Source: Candidatus Bathyarchaeota archaeon (GTDB taxonomy: Archaea > Thermoproteota > Bathyarchaeia > TCS64). From it: DNA of 43,821 bases. The position numbers and the translations under genes were made by a program. Under the pieces are notes generated by a model. The model saw only the letters and a list, made by a program, of their open reading frames with translations, was not told the DNA's origin and did not search any database. The stretch lies in the NCBI GenBank assembly GCA_030739585.1, contig JASLYX010000003.1, positions 103,812-147,632 of the forward strand. Direction: 5' to 3'. Below are positions 24,019-33,252 of this stretch, piece by piece. How positions within the stretch are numbered: position 1 is the first letter of the stretch; each line of letters opens with the position of its first letter.

Positions 24019-24257
24019 AAAAATTCACTGACAGAAATATAGGTCAAACCTATAAAAAATATTTTAAGTTTTTTGTTGTGGAAATCAAAATCCGATTCAT
24101 ATTATCCAATAAAATGAGTGAAATGAACTATTGGGTAAGATACGGTTATTTAAGATGATTTTTTTTCACTTATTATGATTTCTACCACCCTAATGCAAAG
24201 AAACAATATTCGCGCGCATAAATAAGGATAAACGTAATAAGAGACAATTGGGGAGTT
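24019..24257. promoter_or_regulatory. Divergent promoter region, amidohydrolase and membrane protein
   Basis: The region contains the palindrome and TATA box of the amidohydrolase at one end, and a TATA-like ATAAATAAG (about 24219-24227) 36 bases ahead of the GTG of the membrane protein gene at the other. A CGCGCGC run lies at 24211-24217, next to the latter TATA. Confidence 0.5.
24038..24054. promoter_or_regulatory. Palindromic operator candidate TATAGGT-CAA-ACCTATA
   Basis: A perfect 7-base inverted repeat with a 3-base spacer, 20 bases ahead of the amidohydrolase start codon. Its right arm overlaps the TATA box (minus ATTTTTTATAGG, 24050-24061). A dimeric regulator bound here would directly block TBP/TFB. 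No regulator gene is adjacent. Confidence 0.5.
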
Positions 24258-24830
24258 GTGGGAGTAATGATGAACCCAAGATCTTTATTTTTCGGTACAG
24301 CTCTTGGTATCATATTAATATTTATTGGGTTATCTGGTCCCTGGTTATCATATTCGGCTAAGTGGAGTTATTATGCAAATGAAACAGATAGATATCACGG
24401 CGAGACCTTAGCTGAAGCTTCACCATTTTTAATTAAATACACATTGAATGTAACTTCGAGCACTTCACGTCCTGGGCTCATCCGAGAAATAGTCCCACTT
24501 AAAATATATTTAGGCGCGAATAACAAATTTTTCTATGATCCCATGGCATCACTATTAGGGTTATTCTGTACAGTTGGTGCAGTCATAAGTTTATCTAGTC
24601 AATTTTGGAAAAAACAGGATATTTCGTTCTTCGGAGGGCTTTTAAGTCTCTTAGCTACTATCTCCTTTTTCATTACACTCCCTAGAAATATCAACGTTAT
24701 TTATTTAACCACGATGCCTCATTGGGTCTACACTTCAATAGGAGCAATTGTCGTAATGGTGTCCGCGATATCTGATTCAATAGAATCCTTTATCCGGGCT
24801 ATTTTGAACACGACTCTACTTGTTACATAA
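24258..24830 (+). CDS. Small membrane protein with four predicted helices
   Basis: A 190-aa protein with hydrophobic segments at about 11-31, 95-115, 124-142 and 155-175, separated after the first by a roughly 60-residue hydrophilic loop with possible N-glycosylation sites (NETD, NVTSS), likely outside. I recognise no family. Starts are GTG at 24258, or ATG at 24267 or 24270; the TATA spacing favours the first. It is divergent from the amidohydrolase and converges on the permease operon end, so it may not belong to the transporter. AT-rich. Confidence 0.75.
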   Translation: MGVMMNPRSLFFGTALGIILIFIGLSGPWLSYSAKWSYYANETDRYHGETLAEASPFLIKYTLNVTSSTSRPGLIREIVPLKIYLGANNKFFYDPMASLLGLFCTVGAVISLSSQFWKKQDISFFGGLLSLLATISFFITLPRNINVIYLTTMPHWVYTSIGAIVVMVSAISDSIESFIRAILNTTLLVT

Positions 24831-24968
24831 AACGTATTGAATTAAAGTTGTAGACATGATTAAAGCTTACCATTTGAGTAAAAACGAATATTTGTACATA
24901 CCGCGTCAGGAGCTTTGTAGTTAATAGGTATACATTGACTTTGCGTATAATAGATAATCCAGAAAGAA

Positions 24969-25826
24969 CTATAGTTTCAAGTACTTTCTTCTTGGATCTA
25001 TTATATCCCTTAATGTCTCTCCTATTGTATTGAACGAGAAAGCCACCAGAAAAATAGCTAAGCCCGGGACTACGGCGGCCCATGGTGCGTAGACCAAATA
25101 TGCTCTTGATTGTTGCATGAGGACTCCCCAGTCAGGAGTTGGAGGACTTGGACCAAGTCCCAGAAAGCTGAGACCGGCTACGCTCAAAAGAGTTCCAGGC
25201 ATACTAAAGGTCATTTGTACAATGATTGGCGTTAGAATATTTGGGAAGATATGACGGACCATAATGCGGTTCCTACTTGAGCCTAAAGCCCTGGCGTATT
25301 CTATATATCCGGTCTCTTTAACCGAGAAGGTTAGACTTCTCGATAATCGCGTGTAACCGCTGATTCTCCCTATCGTCACTGACCACATAGCGTTCCAGAG
25401 TCCAGGACCTAATACATTGATAATAGCTAATGCAAGAAGCAACCCTGGAAAGCTCATTAGAATGTCTACTCCTCTCATAACTGCATCATCAACATAGCCC
25501 CCAACATATCCAGATATTATTCCAAGTGCTATGCCGATCGTTGCGGAAATGAGGGTTGGGATAACAGTCACCATTAAGGCAACTCTGCTCCCCCAGATGA
25601 TTAGAGATAAAATATCTCGCCCAACAAAATCTGATCCAAGAAAATATTTCGGACCTGGGGGTACAAGTCTATTTGCTAGATCTACCCGCTCGTACCCTGT
25701 GGGAGCAAGAAATTGAGGAAATGCAGCAAAAAGGATTAACGTGAAAACGATACTTAACGCGAAAATGATAGTGGGTTCTCCTTTTGCAGCTTTGAATAGT
25801 TCACCTATAATGTTCCGCCTTTCCAT
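24969..25826 (-). CDS. ABC transporter permease, DppC/OppC family
   Basis: A 285-aa inner-membrane permease of the peptide/nickel type. It has an N-terminal helix (IFALSIVFTLILFAAFP), the family segment YFLGSDFVGRDILS near 58, and the coupling EAA loop EYARALGSSRNRIMVRHIFPN near 175, followed by LSFLGLGPSPPTPDWGVL near 228, which is diagnostic for DppC-type subunits. It pairs with the DppB-type permease whose stop is immediately adjacent (one base before this start). Substrate cannot be told from permeases; peptides, opines and N-acyl amino acids are possible. Last gene of the importer operon. Confidence 0.93.
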   Translation of the reverse strand: MERRNIIGELFKAAKGEPTIIFALSIVFTLILFAAFPQFLAPTGYERVDLANRLVPPGPKYFLGSDFVGRDILSLIIWGSRVALMVTVIPTLISATIGIALGIISGYVGGYVDDAVMRGVDILMSFPGLLLALAIINVLGPGLWNAMWSVTIGRISGYTRLSRSLTFSVKETGYIEYARALGSSRNRIMVRHIFPNILTPIIVQMTFSMPGTLLSVAGLSFLGLGPSPPTPDWGVLMQQSRAYLVYAPWAAVVPGLAIFLVAFSFNTIGETLRDIIDPRRKYLKL

Positions 25827-26756
25827 TTATATTCCCCTCTCATAACGGATCCTAGGGTCTAAATATACATATAACACATCTACAACTAGGTTTGTTAAAC
25901 TGTAAATAATGGCGATAAACAGGATACATCCCTGAACAACAGGGTAATCTCTCATTGATACGCTTTGGGTTGTTAGAAACCCAAGGCCAGGATAGGAAAA
26001 GATTGTTTCGACAATGAATGACCCGCTTAGGGCCCATCCAAAGGACATACCCAGGACGGTAACTATAGGTAATAGAGCATTTCGGAGAATATGTGAAATT
26101 AAAATTCTTCTGTTTTTTAGACCTTTTGCTCTTGCAGTTTTTACAAAGTCCTGACCTGCAACTTCCAGTAAACTACCTCGGGTAATTCGGCTGATATAAC
26201 TTATACCACCTACTGAGGTAGCTAAAGCCGGTAAAACAAGGTGCCTTAATTCCCCCGCGCCAAATGCGGGAAACAATTTAATCTTCAATGCAAAAAGATA
26301 AATTAGAACTATTCCAACGAGGAAAGACGGAAGGGACCAACCGAAAATTACCATGAATCTTATGAATTTATCAATCCGTGAACCAGCTTTATAGGCTGAG
26401 ATGACTCCGAGAAATAATCCACCTGCAGTTACCAAAGACATGGAAAAAATAGCTAGGTTTATCGTGTAGCGAAATCTATTGCGTAATAAATACGTTGTAG
26501 AAACGTTTGATATTAATGATTTGCCCCAATTCCCTGTTAGTAAATTTTTTAGCCATATAATATATTGAACGTAGATAGGCCGGTCTAAGCCCATTTGACG
26601 TCGTATAATAACGATAACATCTTCAGTAGCCCGTTGCCCAAGAATTATTTCTGCCGGGTCACCGGGGATTAATCTGACGAGGGTAAAAACGATTAGGCTA
26701 ATTCCAAGAAGTGTCGGGATTAGGTATAGACCACGTTTTAGAATATATTTCCACAT
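25827..26756 (-). CDS. ABC transporter permease, DppB/OppB family
   Basis: A permease of 309 aa. Diagnostic marks: LIPGDPAEIILGQRA near 31, MGLDRPIYVQY near 50, and the EAA loop GQDFVKTARAKGLKNRRILISH near 197, with the typical ALLPIVTVLG and SGSFIVETIFSYPGLG after it. I prefer the ATG at 26756 over a TTG at 26768 because a TATA-like CTTATAAG (26784-26791) sits about 31 bases before it. It therefore seems to have its own promoter, separated by 253 bases from the ATPase genes, and shares one transcript with the DppC-type gene. Confidence 0.93.
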   Translation of the reverse strand: MWKYILKRGLYLIPTLLGISLIVFTLVRLIPGDPAEIILGQRATEDVIVIIRRQMGLDRPIYVQYIIWLKNLLTGNWGKSLISNVSTTYLLRNRFRYTINLAIFSMSLVTAGGLFLGVISAYKAGSRIDKFIRFMVIFGWSLPSFLVGIVLIYLFALKIKLFPAFGAGELRHLVLPALATSVGGISYISRITRGSLLEVAGQDFVKTARAKGLKNRRILISHILRNALLPIVTVLGMSFGWALSGSFIVETIFSYPGLGFLTTQSVSMRDYPVVQGCILFIAIIYSLTNLVVDVLYVYLDPRIRYERGI

Positions 26757-26783
26757 ATAACCATTCAATAACGGTTTGTGATT

Positions 26784-26791
26784 CTTATAAG
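26784..26791 (-). promoter_or_regulatory. TATA box of the permease pair
   Basis: CTTATAAG on the minus strand, about 31 bases ahead of the ATG at 26756. The gap of 265 bases after the OppF-type gene makes an internal promoter reasonable. Confidence 0.5.
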
Positions 26792-27021
26792 ATTTTTGTC
26801 AGTTTAAATATAAAGTTTTTATCATAATTTCTATATTATGTAGGTTCTAAATTGTTCATCAAAATTCAAAATGTTAGTCAAATAGAGTATGATTATATTA
26901 CTATCTAGAGAGTGAAAAGGAGTAAAAATACTTTAAAAATATTCATTTCTAATAGTATATAATTAATAACTTATAGAGGTCATAGGAGAGGTGTTTATTT
27001 AATGTCCCTACTTTCTCAATA

Positions 27022-28023
27022 TTACTGCACTAGGTGGCATGCTGCAAGGTGTCCCTGTTTCTCTACTAATTCAGGTTCAACGGTTCTACAGATTTCAGGA
27101 TTGCCTTGATCCTCTGTTAATACACATCTCGGATGGAATCTACATCCTGAAGGAGTGTCGATTTGATCAGATATTTCGCCTTTAATTTTGATTTCCTGAA
27201 CTTTTATTTTTGGATTTGGCGAGCGCACAGCTGAAAATAATGCTTGAGCGTACGGATGCAACGGGGTATTAATTATTTCATCGGTTAATCCGGTTTCAAC
27301 TATTTTTCCAAGATACATAACCGCTATGCGATCTGAAACATATCTTGCAACGGCCAAGTCGTGTGTGATAAAAAGCATAGAAAGATTGAGTTTATCACGA
27401 ACTGAGAGTAGAAAATTTAGAATATTAGCTTGAATCGAAGCATCCAGCATTGATACAGGTTCATCGCAAATTAGGAGTTTTGGATTTAGAACCAAAGCTC
27501 TTGCAATTGAAACACGTTGCATTTGGCCCCCGCTCAGCTCGTTTGGATATTTAGTAATTATATCATCAACAGGAACCAAATTTACAGTTTCCATACTTTT
27601 GATGATGAGATTATTTTTTTCCTCTTTAGTTTTTGCGAGTTTGTGAACATGTATGGATTCACCAATAATATCATAGACTCGCATTCGAGGATCCAAGGAT
27701 CCAAAAGGATCCTGTAAGATTATTTGAATCTCGCGTCTAAACTTTAGTTCATCCCGCTGGGAAGAGTCAAGATCAATGCCATTAACGAAAACCTTACCGC
27801 CGGTCTTGGGGGTCAAATTTAGGATTACTCGTCCTATCGTGGTCTTGCCGCATCCACTTTCGCCTACCAGGGCTAAAACTTCTCCTTCTTTAATAGTAAA
27901 ATCTACGCCATCAACGGCTTTAACGTAAGTTTTTTTTCCTCTCAAAATGTCTAGGAATCCGCCTCTTAGAACGAACCATTTTTCAAGGTCTTTGACTTCC
28001 ACAATATTTTTTGCCATAGGCAT
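27022..28023 (-). CDS. ABC transporter ATP-binding protein, OppF/DppF family
   Basis: The 333-aa ATPase has Walker A GESGCGKTT, Q-loop and VYDIIGE segment, signature LSGGQMQRVSIARAL, Walker B LLICDEPVSMLD and H-loop ITHD. The C-terminal peptide-transporter extension (oligo_HPY type) carries CRFHPRCVLTEDQGNPEIC; in some family members such cysteines bind an iron-sulfur cluster. It starts 1 base after the OppD-type stop; ATG at 28023 chosen (another at 28017). Powers the two permeases downstream. Confidence 0.94.
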   Translation of the reverse strand: MPMAKNIVEVKDLEKWFVLRGGFLDILRGKKTYVKAVDGVDFTIKEGEVLALVGESGCGKTTIGRVILNLTPKTGGKVFVNGIDLDSSQRDELKFRREIQIILQDPFGSLDPRMRVYDIIGESIHVHKLAKTKEEKNNLIIKSMETVNLVPVDDIITKYPNELSGGQMQRVSIARALVLNPKLLICDEPVSMLDASIQANILNFLLSVRDKLNLSMLFITHDLAVARYVSDRIAVMYLGKIVETGLTDEIINTPLHPYAQALFSAVRSPNPKIKVQEIKIKGEISDQIDTPSGCRFHPRCVLTEDQGNPEICRTVEPELVEKQGHLAACHLVQ

Positions 28024-28024
28024 A

Positions 28025-28999
28025 TCATTCCGCCAGGTGACAAGCAACTGGATGTTTTTGTTTCTCAGTCAAAACCGGGTCAATGGTCCTGCAGATTTCT
28101 GGGGTTCCTTTTGAGTTATACAATGAACATCTTGGGTGGAATCTACAGCCATTTGGAGGGTTCATCATATCGGGAGGATCCCCTGAAATACCATCTATTT
28201 TTTTTGTAGACCGGATGTCTGGAAAAGCATTGACCAACGCTTGAGTGTAAGGATGAATTGCGTCATTAAAAATTGTATTCACTTGACCCGTTTCAACTAC
28301 TTTACCAGCATACATTATGGTACATCTATCTGCCATCTGAGCAATCACAGAGAGGTCATGACTAATCAATAAAACTGAAAGACTCATACGTTCTTGGATA
28401 TTACGCATAACTTGTAACACATTTCTCTGGGCGATTAGGTCGAGTGCAGTTGTGGGCTCGTCAGCGATTAAAAATGAAGGGTCACAACCAAGTGCCATAG
28501 CTATCATGACTCTTTGCTTCATCCCTCCGCTTAATTCATGTGGAAAACTTTGGGAAAATCTCTCTGAAATTCCAACTTCTGAAAGTAAGTTAATAGATCT
28601 TCCGTTAGCTTCTTCTTTTCCAATTTCTTCATGTGCCCTAATAGCTTCTGATATTTGATCGGTTATAGTCATACAAGGATTGAGTGCGTTCATTGCCCCC
28701 TGGAAGATGATGGAGAGCTCTGTCCATCTAACTCTTCTAAATTCTTCGTCTGTTAAGTTAATGAGATTTTTTCCATTTAGCTGAATTTCCCCTTGTGTAA
28801 CATGACCATTCGCAGGTAATAGTCGAAGTATAGAATATGCAAGCGTTGATTTACCGCAAGCTGATTCACCTGCTAGTCCCATGACCTCCCCTTCCTTAAT
28901 TTGGAGGTCCACACCTTCAACTGCTTTTAATGATCTTTTCTCAACAGTATATTCTGTAACTAGGTCTTTAATAAAAATAGAAAAAGGAGAGGTGGCCAT
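28025..28999 (-). CDS. ABC transporter ATP-binding protein, OppD/DppD family
   Basis: A 324-aa ATPase with Walker A GESACGKSTLAYSILRLL near 43, MNALNPCMTITDQISEA (Q-loop area), signature LSGGMKQRVMIAMAL near 160, Walker B FLIADEPTTALD near 180 and the H-loop ISHDLS. The C-terminal extension holds GCRFHPRCSLYNSKGTPEIC, the four-Cys-like pattern of peptide-transporter ATPases. It lies 15 bases downstream of the binding-protein gene and immediately before the OppF-type gene, so it is the same transcript. The two different ATPases form a heterodimer in this family. Confidence 0.94.
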   Translation of the reverse strand: MATSPFSIFIKDLVTEYTVEKRSLKAVEGVDLQIKEGEVMGLAGESACGKSTLAYSILRLLPANGHVTQGEIQLNGKNLINLTDEEFRRVRWTELSIIFQGAMNALNPCMTITDQISEAIRAHEEIGKEEANGRSINLLSEVGISERFSQSFPHELSGGMKQRVMIAMALGCDPSFLIADEPTTALDLIAQRNVLQVMRNIQERMSLSVLLISHDLSVIAQMADRCTIMYAGKVVETGQVNTIFNDAIHPYTQALVNAFPDIRSTKKIDGISGDPPDMMNPPNGCRFHPRCSLYNSKGTPEICRTIDPVLTEKQKHPVACHLAE

Positions 29000-29014
29000 T
29001 TGCTTTCAGCCGAG

Positions 29015-30781
29015 CTAGTCTTCGAAGTAAGAATCGGCGAACCACACGTAAACGTTTGGTTCAGTATAGATGTTCTCAAGCTCTGGAACAGTTGTATAGA
29101 TATAAGGTGCAGCATACAACATGACTCCGTAAGCATTTTCCATCCATATTACCTGTGCTTCTTCACTAGCCGTGACTCTTTCTGCGTATGGTGCTGTGGA
29201 AATGGCTAAGTCCAGTAGAGCATCAAGCTCTGGATTTTCGTTATACCATCGGTTATTGCTTTGTTCACTGTAGTACAGTGAGAACAGATCGTCTCCTGCC
29301 CAAAGCGTGTCAGCATGCCAACCTCTGAAGTTTAGATGGAACTGGAACTCTGGAGTCTTTCCTTCTAAGTAGTCGGCACGTGCTCCTCTAGTAAGGGCGT
29401 TCATGGCCGCTCTTTCCGCCAGTATAAGGTTTGCAGTGATTCCAACATCCGCTAGATAAGTTTTTATTGCGGTTGCAGCCTCAAGGTGCTTTTCTCTTCC
29501 TGATGTAACATAGAAGTCAACCTCTAACCCATCAGCATAGCCGGCATCTGCAAGCAGCGCCTTTGCTTTCGCAGGATCGTAGTCATACACCTTATGACTC
29601 TTGTATCCAGACGTACCCACAGGTGCAGGAGAGTCAATAACTGAAGCGTATTTACCCCAGATAACAGGCACCAGTTCCTCACGATTTATGGCGTGGGTAA
29701 TGGCCTTCCTTACTCGGATATCATCAGTAGGAGGATAAGCACTGTTCATTTGTATTTGCTGCATGATTGGAGTCGGCTTTATCCATAGCTTGTAACCAGC
29801 ATCCTCAAGTGATTCAACTGCCTCGATTGGTGTTGGGAAGATGAAGTCGAATGAACCGGCTTCGAAAGCCATCACACGGGCAGTATCATCTACGGCCGCG
29901 TAAATTTCGATCTCATCAATTCGGGGTTTGTTTCCTCTCCAGTGCGGGTTGAGATCCATTTTTGCATAAACCATTGGCTCTATATCATACCATTTCCAAG
30001 GACCGGTTCCAGGGGGAATTCCAACCATTGGATAATTGTTTATGTTATCGGTCTCAACAACCCAGTCATAGGAGACGATATTTGTCCACCCTTGACAAAG
30101 CCACGCAAAGAGGTTGTTCATGGGGACTTTAGTCACCATGCGTATTGTCCAGTCATCGATGATCTCGTAGGACTCAATTCTTGCGTCTAATGACCAGATC
30201 ATGTTGCCTGGTCTTGGGTCGTCCCTTGAAAGGCTCCAGTAGACGTCCTGGATGTCTAGTTCCGTTCCGTCACTGAACTTGAGTCCTTCCCGGATTTTAA
30301 AGTCCCAGGTCAATTCATCTACCTGTTCATATGATTCAGCTATAATAGGCTTGAAGATAATCTCTCCACTAGGTCCCCACCACATCCTGAATAGAGGTTC
30401 ATGGACCAACTGGTCTATACCATTCAGGAAGTCATTTCCATAGTGAGGGGGGTCAAAGTCTCGAGGAGCGGAATTGTACCCGATTCTCAATACCACTTTG
30501 TCCTCATCTGCGGTAGCAGGGCTAGGTGCAGGAGCTGGCGCAGGAGTTATGGAAGGTGTGGGAACTGGACGGTCACTGAGCTCTTCTATAGCAGCGCTTA
30601 AAGCGTCAATAGAGGAGGCTAAGGTTCCTACATCGCCACTTATTGAAGTACTCAGCGTCTCCAAGTCAGCGACTTGTTGCTTTATGCCTCCAATGGCATT
30701 ATAGGAAACTAGAGATAGAAGTACGGCGACAACGATCAATGCAATTGATACTGTTTGAAGTGTTTTATCTTGATTCGACAT
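29015..30781 (-). CDS. Peptide-type extracellular solute-binding protein (SBP family 5), membrane-anchored
   Basis: A 588-aa family 5 binding protein that presents the substrate to the importer. It has an N-terminal membrane anchor (VSIALIVVAVLLSLVSYNA), a helical stalk (about 30-70), a Pro/Ala linker (PTPSITPAPAPAPSP) and then the lobe-fold domain with LTWDFKIREGLKFSDGTELD, WSLDARIESY, VRKAITHAINREEL near 365 and YDPAKAKALLADAGY near 404. The uncleaved anchor and stalk are typical of archaeal binding proteins. I chose the ATG at 30781 over the TTG at 30790 because a TATA-like TTAAATAA (30809-30816) is centred 31 bases ahead. First gene of the operon. The substrate is unknown. Confidence 0.93.
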   Translation of the reverse strand: MSNQDKTLQTVSIALIVVAVLLSLVSYNAIGGIKQQVADLETLSTSISGDVGTLASSIDALSAAIEELSDRPVPTPSITPAPAPAPSPATADEDKVVLRIGYNSAPRDFDPPHYGNDFLNGIDQLVHEPLFRMWWGPSGEIIFKPIIAESYEQVDELTWDFKIREGLKFSDGTELDIQDVYWSLSRDDPRPGNMIWSLDARIESYEIIDDWTIRMVTKVPMNNLFAWLCQGWTNIVSYDWVVETDNINNYPMVGIPPGTGPWKWYDIEPMVYAKMDLNPHWRGNKPRIDEIEIYAAVDDTARVMAFEAGSFDFIFPTPIEAVESLEDAGYKLWIKPTPIMQQIQMNSAYPPTDDIRVRKAITHAINREELVPVIWGKYASVIDSPAPVGTSGYKSHKVYDYDPAKAKALLADAGYADGLEVDFYVTSGREKHLEAATAIKTYLADVGITANLILAERAAMNALTRGARADYLEGKTPEFQFHLNFRGWHADTLWAGDDLFSLYYSEQSNNRWYNENPELDALLDLAISTAPYAERVTASEEAQVIWMENAYGVMLYAAPYIYTTVPELENIYTEPNVYVWFADSYFED

Positions 30782-30808
30782 TTTGATCAAGGTTGAGTAC
30801 CTGCTTTC

Positions 30809-30816
30809 TTATTTAA
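30809..30816 (-). promoter_or_regulatory. TATA box of the peptide importer operon
   Basis: Minus TTAAATAA, centred about 31 bases ahead of the ATG of the binding-protein gene, giving a leaderless start. Confidence 0.55.
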
Positions 30817-30963
30817 TACTTTCGAGAAATGGAAAAATTGAGTGATTTAATTAAATAAGGAGTTATTGTATGATATTTAAGGAAATATTTGTTAAAATTA
30901 TTCAAAGGAAAAATAGTTGTAGATGTTTAAAGATAATTTATGTGAGATGGATAGTATAAATGT

Positions 30964-31623
30964 TTATTTTGAGAGTTTAAAATAATTATTAAATGCTAGT
31001 TTGAAATTAACTGGGTTATGAGAGATTTTTTTTATCAAAGAGTAAATAACTATACCTGAAGCAGGAATAAGTATGGGATAAATGAAGAATATATTATGAT
31101 TTAAGTTCCAGAGAGAATGTGAGATAATTGTAGGTCCAATACCTACACTTAGATAAATTAGCCCATAAATAATACCTAGTTGTATAAGAGTTAATGTTTG
31201 TACTGGATTATAAACAGTATGAGAAAATGCAAATAAAATACTATTAATTAGTAATACTATCCAAAGAGATATGGGGGAATTAAAAGATAGGTATTTTTTA
31301 CATATTCCCAACATACATAAACGAAAAAATCCTTCTTCTAATGTCGCTTGATAAATTATAGGAGATATGTTTCCACCAATAATTTTAGGAATAAAAAAAA
31401 CTATAATAATTATAAAATATAAAGCACTAAACATACAAAAAATTATATTATCTATATTTACTATAGGTAAGTCATCAACATACAATATATAATAAATAAG
31501 TGGGATAATATAAATCACCAATAGGGGAAAGTGTATATTAAAATCAACGTTAAATCTCATTACCCAGAAAATCAAGTAAAAAACTAATGAAAGAATTTGT
31601 CTAAAATAAAGATTATCTTTCAT
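30964..31623 (-). CDS. CPBP-family intramembrane metalloprotease (CAAX protease-like)
   Basis: A 219-aa, very hydrophobic protein with about seven helices. The four catalytic/metal motifs of the CPBP family are visible: EEGFFR (EExxxR) near 95, FAFSH (FxxxH) near 133, and HSLWNLNHN (HxxxN/B) near 168. Members cleave prenylated proteins, process peptides or give immunity to bacteriocins; which of these applies cannot be told. A TATA-like TTTAAAGG lies 28 bases ahead of the ATG. Extremely AT-rich (poly-I/F, ATA/AAT codons), unlike its neighbours, so transfer is likely. Confidence 0.85.
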   Translation of the reverse strand: MKDNLYFRQILSLVFYLIFWVMRFNVDFNIHFPLLVIYIIPLIYYILYVDDLPIVNIDNIIFCMFSALYFIIIIVFFIPKIIGGNISPIIYQATLEEGFFRLCMLGICKKYLSFNSPISLWIVLLINSILFAFSHTVYNPVQTLTLIQLGIIYGLIYLSVGIGPTIISHSLWNLNHNIFFIYPILIPASGIVIYSLIKKISHNPVNFKLAFNNYFKLSK

Positions 31624-32022
31624 GGTTTTACATAAAATCGATGACCTTTAAACCTTCTTACTTGCATTAGTCAATATAATTTGATCAAGTTTTTTTGGTG
31701 AAAAATTAACCTTACAAAAAAAAGATGAAATGAAACGACCAGAACAAATATGGGGATATCTCAAAAAGGACTTAATTAAATCTTAAAAATGAGGTCATGT
31801 ACCATCATGGGAGCAAAAACAAAATCTCGATTTATTTTACTCACAAAAGAACCCATTAACCACATAAGATAAATAGTGAGAAATGCCTCACGCGTATCGA
31901 TCCCCGGATCATCCCCTAGGAGTTAGAACGGAACAATGTACTTCTATGGTGAAGATTGCATATACAATTATAATCGCTAATTCTTCCGGTTTTTATCGCA
32001 CGGTTTAATTAAGCTAAATGAA
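31624..32022. other. Intergenic region between CPBP protease and citrate synthase
   Basis: About 400 bases between divergent genes. The TATA box of the protease gene lies near 31648-31655. TTTTTAT at 31990-31996, about 30 bases ahead of the ATG, is a candidate promoter for citrate synthase, with TTTAATTA at 32004-32011 a less well spaced alternative. No gene or RNA seen in between; an 18-codon frame at about 31730 is too short to count. Confidence 0.45.
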
Positions 32023-33252
32023 ATGGAGTCTCAGTTCGAAACTAAGGATCGAGGGCTACGAGGGGTTCCAGTGGCGAATACCAGCATCTGTCTCATCAAA
32101 GGGGAACTGGGAAAACTTTTCTATAGGGGCTACGACATCCAAGACCTCGCCACAAGGTCAACCTTCGAAGAGGTCTCCTACCTTCTCTTGTTTGATAAGA
32201 TGCCTTCTAACAAAGAGCTCGAGGAGTTCACTGCGATCCTTGCTAGTAAAAGGAAGCTCCCCAATACTGTCCTAGACCATATGAAGCGCTTACCTCAGCA
32301 GACATCATCCATGGATGTCTTAATATGTATAATAGCAATGCTCGCAGGTTATGACCCCGGACTTAGGGACGATTCAAAGGAGATAAACTCCCAAAGGGCA
32401 GCAGGTCTCGTCGCTAAAACAGCCACTATTGTTGCCACATGGGGAAGGATAAGGGAGGGCCTACCCATAATCGAGCCCAGAGTGGACCTTTCTCACGCAG
32501 CCAATTTCCTTTACATGTTAAGCGGGGAGGAGCCCGACCCAGCGACAGCAAGGGATTTTGATATTTGCCTCATACTCCACGCAGAACACAGCTTCAATGC
32601 CTCCACCTTCGCAGCAAGGGTTGTAGCCTCTTCTAGGGCTCACATCTATGCTGCAGTATCAGCCGCCCTTGGCTCACTTTCAGGAGAGCTCCACGGGGGC
32701 GCGAACACCAGAGTCATGGAGTCTTTACTTGAGATCATGGAGCCAAAGGAGGCTGAATCGTGGGTAAAGAAAAAGCTTGACCGTGGGGAACGAATTATGG
32801 GGATGGGGCATGCGGTTTATACGACCATGGATCCACGGGCAGAGATCCTGCGCCTAATGTCTGAGAGACTAGCCCAAAGAACCGAGGAGTCAAGGTGGTT
32901 CACGCTTACACAGGGGATCGAGAAGGCCTCAAGGAGAGAGTTCATTCAGAGAAAGGGCCGAGATCTAATCCCCAATGTTGATCTTTATAGCGCCTCTATT
33001 TACTACGTAATGGGGATCCCCCCCGATCTTTACACCTCGATCTTCGCGGTCTCGAGGATAATGGGGTGGTGTGCCCACGTCCTTGAGGAAAAGTTCCCCA
33101 ATCCCCCGGTGAAGCCCATGCTCTACCGGCCCTCCTCGGATTATACCGGGAAGTTTTGTGGCCTCGTCGGGTGCAAGTACGTTCCTTTAGAGGAACGCCA
33201 AGAAGGCCTCAATGTGTATAGTTCGATTTTAAATGATGGAGCAAGAAGTTAG
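32023..33252 (+). CDS. gltA: Citrate synthase
   Basis: A 409-aa enzyme that condenses oxaloacetate and acetyl-CoA at the entry of the citric acid cycle. Catalytic residues are seen: the His in GELHGGAN (near 228), the His in GMGHAVYTTMDPRAEIL (near 266) and the Asp in NVDLYSASIYY (near 326). The substrate-binding LHAEHSFNAST (near 185) and the N-terminal LFYRGYDIQDLA motif are classic. Length and motifs suit the archaeal/Gram-positive dimeric type. 2-Methylcitrate synthase is a close relative and cannot be strictly excluded. Start ATG at 32023; no neighbours of the same pathway are in the window. Confidence 0.95.
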   Translation: MESQFETKDRGLRGVPVANTSICLIKGELGKLFYRGYDIQDLATRSTFEEVSYLLLFDKMPSNKELEEFTAILASKRKLPNTVLDHMKRLPQQTSSMDVLICIIAMLAGYDPGLRDDSKEINSQRAAGLVAKTATIVATWGRIREGLPIIEPRVDLSHAANFLYMLSGEEPDPATARDFDICLILHAEHSFNASTFAARVVASSRAHIYAAVSAALGSLSGELHGGANTRVMESLLEIMEPKEAESWVKKKLDRGERIMGMGHAVYTTMDPRAEILRLMSERLAQRTEESRWFTLTQGIEKASRREFIQRKGRDLIPNVDLYSASIYYVMGIPPDLYTSIFAVSRIMGWCAHVLEEKFPNPPVKPMLYRPSSDYTGKFCGLVGCKYVPLEERQEGLNVYSSILNDGARS

